A stretch of 64,000 nucleotides of DNA from Bacillus sp. FJAT-42315 (GTDB lineage Bacteria; Bacillota; Bacilli; Bacillales; Domibacillaceae). The notes under the pieces were generated by a model. It ran no database searches, was not told the DNA's origin, and worked only from the letters and a program-made list of their open reading frames with translations. The stretch spans positions 1,291,993-1,355,992 of the forward strand of contig NZ_KZ454941.1 of NCBI RefSeq assembly GCF_002797375.1, given 5' to 3'. This document shows, one piece after another, positions 17,493 to 26,063 of the stretch. Position 1 is the stretch's first letter, and each line of letters starts with the position of its first letter. The translations under genes were made by a program, and so were the position numbers.

Positions 17493-19253
17493 ATGGGTAA
17501 AGGAAAAGTTATCGTAGTCGGCGGCGGATTAGCCGGTTTAATGGCTACAATTAAAGCAGCAGAAGAAGGAACGCAAGTCGATCTATTCTCATTAGTTCCA
17601 GTAAAGCGTTCTCACTCTGTTTGTGCGCAAGGCGGTATTAACGGTGCTGTTAATACGAAAGGTGAAGGAGATTCACCTTATGTTCACTTTGATGATACGA
17701 TCTATGGAGGAGACTTTCTTGCTAACCAACCACCGGTAGAAGCAATGACAAAAGCAGCTCCAGGAATCATTCACTTATTGGATCGTATGGGAGTTATGTT
17801 CAACCGTACGCCGGAAGGACTTCTTGATTTCCGCCGTTTCGGAGGTACACAACATCACCGTACAGCGTTTGCGGGTGCGACAACTGGTCAACAGCTTTTA
17901 TATGCATTGGATGAGCAAGTTCGTCGTCATGAAGTAGCTGGTCTTGTGACGAAGTACGAAGGATGGGAATTCCTTGGTGCAGTCGTTGACGATGAAGGAA
18001 TTTGTCGTGGAATCGTTGGACAAAACTTAACGGATATGAGCATTCAAACGTTCCCTGGTGATGCCGTTATTATGGCGACAGGTGGCCCTGGTATCATTTT
18101 CGGAAAATCAACGAACTCGGTTATTAACACAGGTTCTGCCGCTTCTATCGTTTATCAACAAGGTGTTAACTATGCGAATGGAGAATTTATCCAAATTCAC
18201 CCGACAGCAATTCCGGGGGATGATAAGCTTCGTCTAATGAGTGAGTCTGCTCGTGGAGAAGGTGGACGTGTTTGGACATACAAAGACGGTAAGCCTTGGT
18301 ACTTCCTTGAAGAAAAATATCCGGCTTACGGAAACCTTGTACCGCGTGATATTGCGACACGTGAAATTTTTGATGTGTGTGTGAATCAAAAATTAGGTAT
18401 CAACGGTGAAAACATGGTGTATTTGGATCTATCTCATAAAGATCCACATGAACTAGACATCAAACTTGGTGGAATCATTGAAATCTATGAGAAATTCATG
18501 GGTGACGATCCACGTAAAGTGCCAATGAAAATTTTCCCAGCCGTTCACTACTCTATGGGTGGATTATGGGTGGATTATGAGCAACAAACAAATATTCCTG
18601 GTTTATTTGCGGCCGGTGAATGTGATTATTCACAGCATGGTGCGAACCGCTTAGGTGCCAACTCTCTACTTTCTGCTATTTATGGCGGTATGGTAGCTGG
18701 ACCGAATGCTGTTAAATACATTAATGGTCTTGAGAAAACATCTGACGCTATTTCTTCTTCTATTTTCGATCGCTATGCGAAGCAAGAAGAAGCGAAATGG
18801 AACGAAATCATGTCTCTTGATGGAAAAGAAAACGCTTATATCCTTCATAAAGAGCTTGGTGAGTGGATGACAGCGAACGTAACGGTTGTTCGTCACAACG
18901 ACAAGCTGAAGCAAACAGATGATAAGATTGTTGAGTTAATGGAACGTTGGAAAAACATCAACATTAACGATACAGCGAAATGGAGCAATCAAGGAGCTGC
19001 TTTCACTCGTCAGTTGAAAAACATGCTTCACCTTGCTCGCGTCATCACAATTGGTGCTTTAAATCGTGACGAAAGCCGTGGAGCGCATTACAAGCCTGAC
19101 TTCCCGGATCGTAATGATGAAGACTTCTTGAAAACAACAATGGCAACATTTAAAGGTGATAATGAAGCACCTGCATTCCATTACGAAGATGTGGATATTT
19201 CATTAATCCCTCCTCGTAAGCGCGACTACACTAAGAAGAAGGAGGAGAAATAA
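17493..19253 (+). CDS. sdhA: Succinate dehydrogenase flavoprotein subunit
   Basis: A 586-residue flavoprotein that oxidises succinate to fumarate in the TCA cycle. VVGGGLAGLMA is the FAD dinucleotide motif; SHSVCAQGGINGAVN is the flavin-attachment region; HPTAIPGDDKL and REGGRVW-type segments (SARGEGGRVW) belong to the active site. GECDYSQHGANRLGANSLLSA is the conserved C-terminal FAD segment. Only two bases separate its stop from sdhB, indicating translational coupling. Confidence 0.98.
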   Translation: MGKGKVIVVGGGLAGLMATIKAAEEGTQVDLFSLVPVKRSHSVCAQGGINGAVNTKGEGDSPYVHFDDTIYGGDFLANQPPVEAMTKAAPGIIHLLDRMGVMFNRTPEGLLDFRRFGGTQHHRTAFAGATTGQQLLYALDEQVRRHEVAGLVTKYEGWEFLGAVVDDEGICRGIVGQNLTDMSIQTFPGDAVIMATGGPGIIFGKSTNSVINTGSAASIVYQQGVNYANGEFIQIHPTAIPGDDKLRLMSESARGEGGRVWTYKDGKPWYFLEEKYPAYGNLVPRDIATREIFDVCVNQKLGINGENMVYLDLSHKDPHELDIKLGGIIEIYEKFMGDDPRKVPMKIFPAVHYSMGGLWVDYEQQTNIPGLFAAGECDYSQHGANRLGANSLLSAIYGGMVAGPNAVKYINGLEKTSDAISSSIFDRYAKQEEAKWNEIMSLDGKENAYILHKELGEWMTANVTVVRHNDKLKQTDDKIVELMERWKNININDTAKWSNQGAAFTRQLKNMLHLARVITIGALNRDESRGAHYKPDFPDRNDEDFLKTTMATFKGDNEAPAFHYEDVDISLIPPRKRDYTKKKEEK

Positions 19254-19255
19254 AG

Positions 19256-20023
19256 ATGAGTGAGAACAAGTCCGTTCGTTTTATCATTACTCGTCAAGAC
19301 GCGGTGGATTCTGCTCCGTACGATGAAGAGTTCGAAATTCCATATCGCCCGAATATGAACGTTATTTCGGCGTTAATGGAAATTCGTCGAAATCCAGTCA
19401 ATGCAAAAGGTCAACAATCAACGCCGATTGCTTGGGATATGAACTGTCTTGAAGAAGTGTGTGGTGCATGTTCCATGGTCGTTAACGGCAAGCCGAGACA
19501 ATCATGTACAGCACTAGTCGATCAATTAGAGCAGCCAATTCGCTTAGCTCCAATGAGTACATTCCCAGTTGTCCGTGACTTACAAGTTGATCGTAGTCGC
19601 ATGTTTGACTCTTTGAAAAAGGTAAAAGCATGGATTCCGATCGATGGAACGTACGACCTTGGCGCTGGTCCGCGTATGCCGGAAAGAAAACGTCAATGGG
19701 CTTACGAATTATCTAAATGTATGACTTGTGGTGTTTGTTTAGAAGCTTGTCCGAACGTAAATAGCAAATCAAACTTTATCGGTCCTCAACCGTTATCGCA
19801 AGTTCGCTTATTTAACGCACATCCAACAGGTGCAATGAATAAAGATGAACGTTTGCAAGCGATTATGGGAGATGGTGGTCTTGCAAACTGCGGGAACTCT
19901 CAAAACTGTGTGCAATCTTGTCCGAAGGGAATTCCTTTGACAACATCCATTGCTGCGTTGAACCGCGACGCAACAGTTCAAGCATTCCGCAACTTCTTCG
20001 GAAGCGATCATCAAGTAGATTAA
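19256..20023 (+). CDS. sdhB: Succinate dehydrogenase iron-sulfur subunit
   Basis: A 255-residue iron-sulfur protein. CLEEVCGACSMVVNG with a further cysteine in RQSC binds the 2Fe-2S cluster; CMTCGVCLEACP and CGNSQNCVQSCPKG bind the 4Fe-4S and 3Fe-4S clusters. It links the SdhA flavin to the SdhC haem. AAGGAGGAG at the end of sdhA is its ribosome binding site. A strong terminator follows, closing the sdhCAB operon. Confidence 0.98.
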   Translation: MSENKSVRFIITRQDAVDSAPYDEEFEIPYRPNMNVISALMEIRRNPVNAKGQQSTPIAWDMNCLEEVCGACSMVVNGKPRQSCTALVDQLEQPIRLAPMSTFPVVRDLQVDRSRMFDSLKKVKAWIPIDGTYDLGAGPRMPERKRQWAYELSKCMTCGVCLEACPNVNSKSNFIGPQPLSQVRLFNAHPTGAMNKDERLQAIMGDGGLANCGNSQNCVQSCPKGIPLTTSIAALNRDATVQAFRNFFGSDHQVD

Positions 20024-20047
20024 TATGTAATAAGAATGTTTTTTCAA

Positions 20048-20116
20048 AAGCTTGCCTCCTACGAATGTACATGATCTAGATACTAGATACTGTTTCGTAG
20101 GAGGCAGCTTTTTTTT
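20048..20116 (+). terminator. Terminator after sdhB
   Basis: AAGCTTGCCTCCTACGAA pairs with TTCGTAGGAGGCAGCTT over a long stem and is followed by eight T residues. The loop itself contains a small CTAGATACTAG-like palindrome. Confidence 0.9.
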
Positions 20117-20139
20117 ACAAACAAAGGGGGAGATGGGAA

Positions 20140-20595
20140 ATGAAAAAGATTGCATATATCGAGGACTGGAGTCAATGGGAACATGATTTTCGCTTTTTTC
20201 ATCCTGTAAGCGTTCGCTTTTCGGAAACCGATATGTTTGGTCATTTAAACAACACGGTTCCATTCGTTTATTTTGAAGAAGCGCGCATTGAATTTTTCAA
20301 GGAAATCGGATTAATGGAGGACTGGGTGAAAGAAGATAGCCGTACGATCATCGTCGTTGCAGACTTACAATGTGATTTCATTCAGCAAGTCTTCTTTGGA
20401 GAAAAGCTGAAAATTTTCGTGAAAGCGGCGACGATCGGTCAATCTTCCGCCGATCTTCATTATAAAGGGGTCAATCAGAACGGAAATATCTGTTTTGTTG
20501 GGAGAGGAAGAGTCGTTCAAATTTCTAAAGAAACGCACAAACCATCGCTATTAACAGAAGATATGAAAGAAAAGCTTACACAAATTTCAAAGTAG
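20140..20595 (+). CDS. ysmA: Hotdog-fold acyl-CoA thioesterase YsmA
   Basis: A 151-residue 4HBT-type thioesterase. RFSETDMFGHLNNTVPFVYFEEARI carries the conserved Asp and the His-Leu-Asn turn of the active site. It probably hydrolyses small acyl-CoA esters in the cytoplasm. It lies between sdhB and gerE as ysmA does in B. subtilis, after a GGGGGAGATGGG leader. The physiological substrate is not known. Confidence 0.88.
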   Translation: MKKIAYIEDWSQWEHDFRFFHPVSVRFSETDMFGHLNNTVPFVYFEEARIEFFKEIGLMEDWVKEDSRTIIVVADLQCDFIQQVFFGEKLKIFVKAATIGQSSADLHYKGVNQNGNICFVGRGRVVQISKETHKPSLLTEDMKEKLTQISK

Positions 20596-20645
20596 GCTCC
20601 TATTAAAATATTTTTACTCTTAAATGTCAAATCTTCACCTTTTAA

Positions 20646-20654
20646 CATATGATA
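20646..20654 (+). promoter_or_regulatory. Candidate mother-cell sigma (sigma-K type) -10 element upstream of gerE
   Basis: CATATGATA fits the sigma-K -10 consensus CATAnnnTA and lies about 60 bases before the gerE start. No convincing -35 (mACm) was found at the right spacing. gerE is sigma-K-dependent in B. subtilis, so the location is sensible. Confidence 0.35.
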
Positions 20655-20714
20655 CCGTAACGGCCGTACTATCTGTGTTGAGAAGCTGGCGGAGGCGAGG
20701 AGGGTAAATGTCAA

Positions 20715-20939
20715 GTGAGGGAGCACCGCTTTGTTCGAAAACCACTTTTAACGAAAAGAGAAAAAGAAGTGTTTACGTTACTAGTTCAGGATAAAACAAC
20801 GAAAGAAATCGCGGAAGAATTATTTATTAGCGAAAAAACTGTTAGAAACCATATCTCTAATTCCATTCAAAAGCTAGGCGTTAAAGGCCGTTCACAGGCA
20901 ATTATTGAATTATTGCGCATGGGTGAACTGAAGCTTTAA
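20715..20939 (+). CDS. gerE: Sporulation transcription factor GerE
   Basis: A 74-residue LuxR-type helix-turn-helix protein, the same length as B. subtilis GerE. LLTKREKEVFTLLVQDKTTK and ISEKTVRNHISNSIQKLGVK form the four-helix DNA-binding domain. GerE acts last in the mother-cell cascade, modulating sigma-K-dependent coat genes. GTG at 20715 is the only suitable in-frame start near the GAGGAGGG ribosome binding site. The neighbouring order ysmA-gerE-ysmB-racE is preserved. Confidence 0.96.
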   Translation: MREHRFVRKPLLTKREKEVFTLLVQDKTTKEIAEELFISEKTVRNHISNSIQKLGVKGRSQAIIELLRMGELKL

Positions 20940-20943
20940 GAAG

Positions 20944-20978
20944 AAAGATGGCGTTGAACGTTGACGCCATCTTTTTTT
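20944..20978 (+). terminator. Terminator after gerE
   Basis: AAAGATGGCGT and ACGCCATCTTT pair around a 10-base loop and run into seven T residues. Confidence 0.92.
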
Positions 20979-21117
20979 CGTTTATCCTTCATTAGCGGGA
21001 GCTGATTGAAGCTTCACTTTATAAGAGAAGTCGGGCAACTCTTGCATTTTTTCAAAAAAAAAGAGAAAATATAGGAATATACGTTAAATGCAAAAGAGAT
21101 TGAGGAGTGCAAAAGGA

Positions 21118-21567
21118 ATGACAGAAGAGCTAGACTGTTCATCTGAATTTGTTGCGGAAATTGAAAAGGAATTACGCTATATAAATGTGATCATTAAGCA
21201 AAAAGGTCGCGAAATTTTGAGTGATTACCATATTACGCCCCCGCAGTTTATTGCGTTACAATGGCTGTTTGAGGAAGGGGATATGACGATTGGTGATCTA
21301 TCAACGAAAATGTACTTAGCTTGTAGCACGACAACTGATTTGATTGATCGCATGGAGAAAACAAAGCTAGTTGAGCGTGTAAGAGATGTGCATGATCGAC
21401 GAATTGTTCGCATCCATCTGTTGAGTGAAGGGTCGCGAATTATTAATGAAGTGATTGCGAAGCGTCAGCTGTATGTAAAACAAATATTAATGGATTTCAC
21501 GAAGGAAGAAGTGGAATCGCTTAAACGAAACTTACAAAAAATGCATCAAGAAATGAAGGAAGAATGA
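21118..21567 (+). CDS. ysmB: MarR-family regulator YsmB
   Basis: A 149-residue MarR winged-helix regulator. [15 protein letters not shown] and the recognition helix [17 protein letters not shown] with the wing [13 protein letters not shown] are visible. ATG 21118 is chosen by alignment of the N-terminus with B. subtilis YsmB and by AGGAG 11 bases upstream; an in-frame ATG at 21088 would overrun that site. It ends 7 bases before racE. The regulon is unknown. Confidence 0.88.
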   Translation: MTEELDCSSEFVAEIEKELRYINVIIKQKGREILSDYHITPPQFIALQWLFEEGDMTIGDLSTKMYLACSTTTDLIDRMEKTKLVERVRDVHDRRIVRIHLLSEGSRIINEVIAKRQLYVKQILMDFTKEEVESLKRNLQKMHQEMKEE

Positions 21568-21574
21568 GGCGAAT

Positions 21575-22375
21575 GTGTTGAATAGACCAATTGGAGTCAT
21601 GGATTCGGGCGTCGGTGGGTTGACCGTAGTGAAAGAAATGATGCGCCAGCTCCCGAATGAAACCATTTATTATACTGGAGATACGGCTCGCTGTCCGTAC
21701 GGTCCACGGCCGGCTGAGGAAGTGAAAGCTTTCACATGGGAAATGACCCGTTTTTTACTGGAAAAAGATATTAAAATGCTCGTCATTGCCTGTAATACAG
21801 CCACAGCAGTTGTGCTAGAGGAAATACAAGAGGAGCTCGATATTCCGGTCGTTGGCGTCATACGTCCTGGAGCAAGGTCGGCTATTAAGCACACGAAAAA
21901 TGATCAGATTGCTGTGCTCGGGACGATTGGAACAGTCAAAAGTGGTGCGTATGAACATGCATTGAAGGCGATTAACGACCATGTTGAAGTCACCTCCATT
22001 GCCTGCCCTAAATTTGTGCCACTCGTGGAAAGTGGTGAGCATAAAAGTGCAATGGCGAAAAAAATAGTGGCTGAAACATTAAAGCCTTTAAAGCATACGT
22101 CCATTGATACAGTCATATTAGGATGTACACATTATCCGTTACTAGAAACAGTGATTTCTAACACGCTTGGCGATCAGGTGCAGATTATTAGTTCAGGAGA
22201 AGAAACGGCTCGTGAAGTGAGTGCAATTCTTGATTATCAACAAATCCAATCGAAGGTGAAGGGCTCTCCACATCGTTTTTTTACGACGGGTTCTAAAGAG
22301 CTGTTTTATCGAATTGCTTCGGATTGGCTACAAAATAAACAAATACAAGTTGAAACGATCCGCTTAGGTAGCTAA
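21575..22375 (+). CDS. racE: Glutamate racemase
   Basis: A 266-residue racemase supplying D-glutamate for peptidoglycan. The two catalytic cysteine motifs, VIACNTATA and ILGCTHYPL, and the substrate-binding DSGVGGLTV are present. A GTG start at 21575 gives the ML N-terminus seen in B. subtilis RacE; TTG at 21578 is an alternative. GAGG precedes both. It lies between ysmB and gerM, and a terminator overlaps its stop codon. Confidence 0.96.
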   Translation: MLNRPIGVMDSGVGGLTVVKEMMRQLPNETIYYTGDTARCPYGPRPAEEVKAFTWEMTRFLLEKDIKMLVIACNTATAVVLEEIQEELDIPVVGVIRPGARSAIKHTKNDQIAVLGTIGTVKSGAYEHALKAINDHVEVTSIACPKFVPLVESGEHKSAMAKKIVAETLKPLKHTSIDTVILGCTHYPLLETVISNTLGDQVQIISSGEETAREVSAILDYQQIQSKVKGSPHRFFTTGSKELFYRIASDWLQNKQIQVETIRLGS

Positions 22376-22390
22376 GTGGGTCGTTTTTTT
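22353..22390 (+). terminator. Terminator overlapping the racE stop
   Basis: AACGATCC-CTTA and TAAG-GGGTCGTT arms, with the racE stop codon near the loop, run into a T7 tract. Ribosomes finishing racE would cover part of the stem. Confidence 0.8.
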
Positions 22391-22475
22391 ACTAGAATAG
22401 AAGATTTTATTTGACCGGTTCTAACTTGATGAATGGCTCGTATATTTAGTACAAACAGCTTTAGGAGGGGTCAGT

Positions 22476-23522
22476 ATGCTCAATAAGAAAACGACAGCTG
22501 TAGTCGCTATCTTGATTGCTTCGGTTTATGCTACTGGGTGTGGTTTACTATCTGGGGAGAAAAAAGAAAAAATTGATCCGCCGCAATCAGTAACGTATAC
22601 CGATAATTTGAAAGGTGAGGAACAGCCACTGACGAAGCAAGATAAAAATATGGTGATGACGGAACTTTATTTAATTGATAAAAATGGTTACGTCGTTTCA
22701 CAGACGATGCCCCTTTCCAATACAAAAAGTTTGGCCAAGCAGGCGCTAGAGCACCTAGTAGCGGAAGGACCAATTTCTAATATGCTGCCGAATGATTTTC
22801 GTCCCGTTTTACCGGCAGGCACTCAAGTGCAGAGTGTAGATGTTCAAAAGGGAGTAGCGACTGTTGATTTCTCACCTGAATTTAAAGAGTATGCAAAAGA
22901 AGATGAGGCTCGGATTGTACAAGCGGTGACATGGACATTGACTCAATTTGATTCGATTAGTCGAGTGAAAATGAGAATTAACGGCCATGAACTGAAGGAA
23001 ATGCCGGTTGCCAATATGCCGTTACATGCGAAAGGAATGACTCGGAAGTCGGGGATTAATTTTGATACGTCTAATGTGGTAGACGTAGCCAATACAAGAC
23101 CAGTGACGGTATATTTTATGGCACAACAGGGAGATAACTATTATTATGTACCTGTCACTAGGCGGATTGCCAATAGTGAAGAGGATCAAATTACAGCCGT
23201 GATAAAAGAGCTGACGAAAGGGCCAAAAGTTGGTTCAGGGCTAGTCACTGAATTTATCCCACAGGCCGAGCTACTTGAACGCCCGATTGTAAAGGATGGG
23301 AGAGTGACATTGAACTTTAATGAAGCCATTCTTGGTAGCATGGAAAATAAAATGGTGTCTGACCACATATTAAAACTGTTAGCCTTGTCGTTAACTGAAG
23401 ACGGTACAATTGAAAGCTTAGCGATCCAAGTAGCAGGAAGCTCGGAAATCATTACTGAAAAAGGGGAGCCTCTGAGCAGTTCGGTGACAAGACCAGAATT
23501 TATTAACCCGATTGGCTTGTGA
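22476..23522 (+). CDS. gerM: Spore germination/sporulation lipoprotein GerM
   Basis: A 348-residue lipoprotein with a signal peptide ending ATGC (lipidated Cys22) and two GerMN domains. The domains are about residues 95-180 (LPAGTQVQSVDVQKGVATVDFS) and 230-320 (ERPIVKDGRVTLNFNEAI). In Bacillus GerM is made early in sporulation and acts in engulfment and in forespore-mother cell adhesion, as well as affecting germination. It follows an AGGAGGGG ribosome binding site after racE. Confidence 0.93.
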   Translation: MLNKKTTAVVAILIASVYATGCGLLSGEKKEKIDPPQSVTYTDNLKGEEQPLTKQDKNMVMTELYLIDKNGYVVSQTMPLSNTKSLAKQALEHLVAEGPISNMLPNDFRPVLPAGTQVQSVDVQKGVATVDFSPEFKEYAKEDEARIVQAVTWTLTQFDSISRVKMRINGHELKEMPVANMPLHAKGMTRKSGINFDTSNVVDVANTRPVTVYFMAQQGDNYYYVPVTRRIANSEEDQITAVIKELTKGPKVGSGLVTEFIPQAELLERPIVKDGRVTLNFNEAILGSMENKMVSDHILKLLALSLTEDGTIESLAIQVAGSSEIITEKGEPLSSSVTRPEFINPIGL

Positions 23523-23568
23523 ACAACGAAATTTACGCTATTATATAGTAGTAGCGAATGAAGGAGCA

Positions 23569-23606
23569 GCATCCTTGCTTGCACGGAATCGGACAAGTGA
23601 GGATGC
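23569..23606 (+). other. Imperfect 13-bp hairpin in the rph leader
   Basis: GCATCCTTGCTTG pairs with CAAGTGAGGATGC apart from two mismatches, with a 12-base loop. No T tract follows, and AAAGGAGG for rph comes 14 bases later. It may be an attenuated terminator of gerM or a leader element; its role is unknown. Confidence 0.4.
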
Positions 23607-23630
23607 CTGTTCAATTAAAGGAGGAACCCC

Positions 23631-24371
23631 ATGAGAGTTGACGGTAGAAATCATAATGAATTGCGTAAAGTACATATAGAAAAAGATTTTTTAAAGCATC
23701 CGGAAGGCTCTGTGCTTATTACAGTAGGAGACACACGAGTCATTTGTACAGCGAGTATAGAAGATAGAGTGCCGCCGTTTATGCGAGGAAGCGGAAAGGG
23801 ATGGATTTCTGCTGAGTATTCGATGTTACCAAGAGCAACGGAGCAGCGTAATATTCGTGAATCGTCCAAAGGAAAAGTATCTGGACGAACGATGGAAATT
23901 CAACGTTTAATTGGTCGGGCGTTGCGAGCGGTGGTGGACCTTGAAGCGATTGGTGAACGTACAGTTTGGGTTGATTGTGATGTGATTCAAGCGGATGGCG
24001 GCACGCGGACAGCATCGATTACAGGTGCCTTTGTGGCGATGGCGATCGCTTTAGACCGTTTACAAAGAGAAAAAGAATTGCCGACTTTCCCGGTGACGAG
24101 CTTTTTGGCAGCGACAAGTGTTGGGGTCGTCAAAGATCATGGAGTCGTGTTAGACTTAAATTATATTGAGGATAGCCAAGCAGAAGTCGATATGAATGTC
24201 GTAATGACAGGAGCTGGCGAATTTGTTGAACTTCAAGGAACCGGAGAAGAAGCGACGTTTTCGATGAAGGATTTGCAAAGTTTGCTAGAGTCTGCTCAAA
24301 TGGGTCTGAAGGAGCTGTTTGACATTCAAGCGTCTGTTCTTGGTGAGATTGCCGACAAAATCAGTAAGTAA
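23631..24371 (+). CDS. rph: Ribonuclease PH
   Basis: A 246-residue phosphorolytic 3'-5' exoribonuclease that trims tRNA precursors. [54 protein letters not shown] and [19 protein letters not shown] (split here only for description) are signature regions with the phosphate-binding arginines and catalytic aspartates. Length and order (gerM-rph-ysnA) match B. subtilis. It is 15 bases from the following gene. Confidence 0.97.
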   Translation: MRVDGRNHNELRKVHIEKDFLKHPEGSVLITVGDTRVICTASIEDRVPPFMRGSGKGWISAEYSMLPRATEQRNIRESSKGKVSGRTMEIQRLIGRALRAVVDLEAIGERTVWVDCDVIQADGGTRTASITGAFVAMAIALDRLQREKELPTFPVTSFLAATSVGVVKDHGVVLDLNYIEDSQAEVDMNVVMTGAGEFVELQGTGEEATFSMKDLQSLLESAQMGLKELFDIQASVLGEIADKISK

Positions 24372-24386
24372 AAAAGGAGACCCCCG

Positions 24387-24995
24387 ATGGACACAGTCAT
24401 TATCGCCACAAAAAACAAAGGAAAAGCGAAGGAGTTCGCTGAGATGTTTGCTTCTTTCGAAATGAAGGTTGAGACGTTGCTCGATTATCCGGAGTATGCC
24501 GATGTAGAAGAAACAGGGGAAACGTTTGAGGAAAATGCGATCTTAAAGGCAGAGGAGATCTGTCGGTTAACAGGCCGTCTCGTTATTGCTGATGATTCTG
24601 GCTTAATGATCGATGCGTTAGATGGTCGCCCTGGCGTCTATTCAGCTAGGTATGCAGGAGAAGAGAAAAGCGATGAGGCGAACATTCAAAAAGTGCTGAA
24701 GGAGCTTCACGGTGTTGCTAGCGACAAACGGACGGCTCGCTTTTATTGTGCTTTAGCCATTGCCATGCCCGGGAAGGAAACAGCAACAGTAGCTGGCACA
24801 TGTGAAGGTAAAATTACAGAAGAAAAACAAGGAACGAATGGCTTCGGCTACGATCCGATCTTTTATGTGGAGTCGTTTGAAGCGACGATGGCGGAACTTG
24901 CACCTGAAACGAAAAACAGCATTAGCCACCGTGGCAATGCATTGAACAAATTAAAAGAACTTTTACCTGCTTTGCTTGAGGGTGCAATGAAATGA
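24387..24995 (+). CDS. ysnA: XTP/dITP (non-canonical purine NTP) diphosphatase
   Basis: A 202-residue RdgB/HAM1-family pyrophosphatase that removes ITP, XTP and dITP from the nucleotide pool. [13 protein letters not shown] binds the triphosphate, EENAILKAE holds the metal-binding glutamate and [13 protein letters not shown] the catalytic aspartates. GFGYDPIF and [10 protein letters not shown] close the nucleotide pocket. It overlaps ysnB by 4 bases (ATGA) and is the RdgB homologue of the rph-ysnA-ysnB set. Confidence 0.95.
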   Translation: MDTVIIATKNKGKAKEFAEMFASFEMKVETLLDYPEYADVEETGETFEENAILKAEEICRLTGRLVIADDSGLMIDALDGRPGVYSARYAGEEKSDEANIQKVLKELHGVASDKRTARFYCALAIAMPGKETATVAGTCEGKITEEKQGTNGFGYDPIFYVESFEATMAELAPETKNSISHRGNALNKLKELLPALLEGAMK

Positions 24996-25498
24996 AAGTA
25001 TTAATCGTCAGTGATAGTCATGGCTGGAGCGAAGTGCTACAACAGTTAAAAGAGCGATATGAGGATCAAGTCGATGCGATGATCCATTGCGGCGATTCGG
25101 AGCTGTCAGCGAATGACCCAGCGGTGGAAGGATATTTTATCGTGCGTGGAAATTGTGATACCGAAAATCAATTTCCGTATGATATTATTGAAGGTGTAGA
25201 AGGAAAGCGAATTTTCGTCACACACGGACATCGTTATAATATTAAAATGTCTTTAATGAATTTGATGTATAAAGCGAAGGAATATGCAGCCGACTTTGTG
25301 TTCTTCGGTCACTCGCATCTCGTTGGAGCGGAGCGCATCGATGGCACAGTATTCGTCAATCCAGGTAGCATCTCCTTCCCTCGTGGACGTAAAGAAAAAA
25401 CATATGCTATCCTTGAAGTCGATCACGACATGACGACGATCTGTTTTTATGACGAAACGCATCAAGAACTGGACTCGCTGCGACAAGTATTTCAATGA
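24992..25498 (+). CDS. ysnB: YfcE/YsnB-type metallophosphoesterase
   Basis: A 168-residue calcineurin-like phosphoesterase. The five metal-ligand motifs are in order: SDSHG, HCGDSE, RGNCD, THGHRY and GHSH. Such enzymes hydrolyse phosphodiesters in vitro with two metal ions; the natural substrate is unclear. It overlaps ysnA by ATGA and is the last gene before the tRNA and the Argonaute island, so it marks the left edge of conserved backbone. Confidence 0.93.
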   Translation: MKVLIVSDSHGWSEVLQQLKERYEDQVDAMIHCGDSELSANDPAVEGYFIVRGNCDTENQFPYDIIEGVEGKRIFVTHGHRYNIKMSLMNLMYKAKEYAADFVFFGHSHLVGAERIDGTVFVNPGSISFPRGRKEKTYAILEVDHDMTTICFYDETHQELDSLRQVFQ

Positions 25499-25504
25499 AT
25501 ACAA

Positions 25505-25533
25505 TCCGCCAGCAGACAACATCTGCTGGCGGA
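25505..25533 (+). terminator. Strong hairpin after ysnB
   Basis: TCCGCCAGCAGA and TCTGCTGGCGGA form a perfect 12-bp stem with a 5-base loop. There is no immediate T tract (AAATTCGATG follows), so it may stabilise the mRNA end rather than terminate on its own. Confidence 0.6.
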
Positions 25534-25577
25534 AATTCGATGAAAAAAAGAAAAAGAATTTTTTCTTTGAAATAGTG

Positions 25578-25606
25578 TTGACATATAATATATATCTTGG
25601 TATCAT
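25578..25606 (+). promoter_or_regulatory. Promoter of tRNA-Arg
   Basis: TTGACA at 25578-25583, a 17-base spacer and TATCAT at 25601-25606, about 45 bases upstream of the tRNA, form a good sigma-A promoter. Confidence 0.75.
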
Positions 25607-25650
25607 AATAAATGTCTTCAAGATAAATAAATAAAAAACAAATAAAACGT

Positions 25651-25724
<74 letters not shown>

Positions 25725-26013
25725 TAATTGAAATCACGCTAAATAGGCGTCATTAAAGCCTTCTAACGCGTTGAATGAATCGGTCAATGATACGGTCAAC
25801 AAATCGTATTCAGCCGGTTAATCAACGAGTTAGGGGGCTTTTTTGTTATGTCTAAAAAACGAGCAGCACTCACGGTTGAACAGGCGTTAAAGAAAGGTAG
25901 CCCATACATCAAATTATAGATGTTGTTTCGTAGCTGAATCCATTGCTACAACACTTTAAAAAATTTGAAATAGGAAATTAAATTAACTTGAAACTTTTTC
26001 TATATTTATCAAG
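25725..26013. other. Gene-poor junction between tRNA-Arg and ago, possible integration debris
   Basis: This stretch of nearly 300 bases holds no complete recognisable gene. CCTTCTAA at 25759-25766 repeats eight bases of the tRNA anticodon region (25682-25689). Just after it, GGTCAATGA and GGTCAACAA form a short degenerate direct repeat. A minus-strand frame of about 25 codons ends in a stop next to the tRNA 3' end, where an integrase C-terminus would sit, but it is too short to assign. Together these are compatible with, but do not prove, an old attachment site. Confidence 0.3.
25848..25919 (+). CDS. Very short ORF, possible truncated gene start
   Basis: A 23-codon frame (MSKKRAALTVEQALKKGSPY and three more residues) follows GGGGG at a plausible distance. 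The peptide looks like the basic N-terminus of a longer protein that was cut off. No function or family is claimed. It may be a remnant left by insertion or deletion at the tRNA junction. Confidence 0.25.
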   Translation: MSKKRAALTVEQALKKGSPYIKL

Positions 26014-26019
26014 TATAAT
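26014..26019 (+). promoter_or_regulatory. Candidate -10 element for ago
   Basis: A perfect TATAAT lies 44 bases before the ago start. The best -35 match, TTGAAA at 25988-25993, is 20 bases away, longer than ideal, so the promoter may be weak or need an activator. Confidence 0.45.
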
Positions 26020-26063
26020 TAATAGTGGATAATTTAAATAGGAATCAGATATGAGGTGTTCAG

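Noticed and set aside
23569..23606. Leader hairpin before rph as a known riboswitch
   Set aside because: It lacks any recognisable aptamer core and is too short for the common classes.
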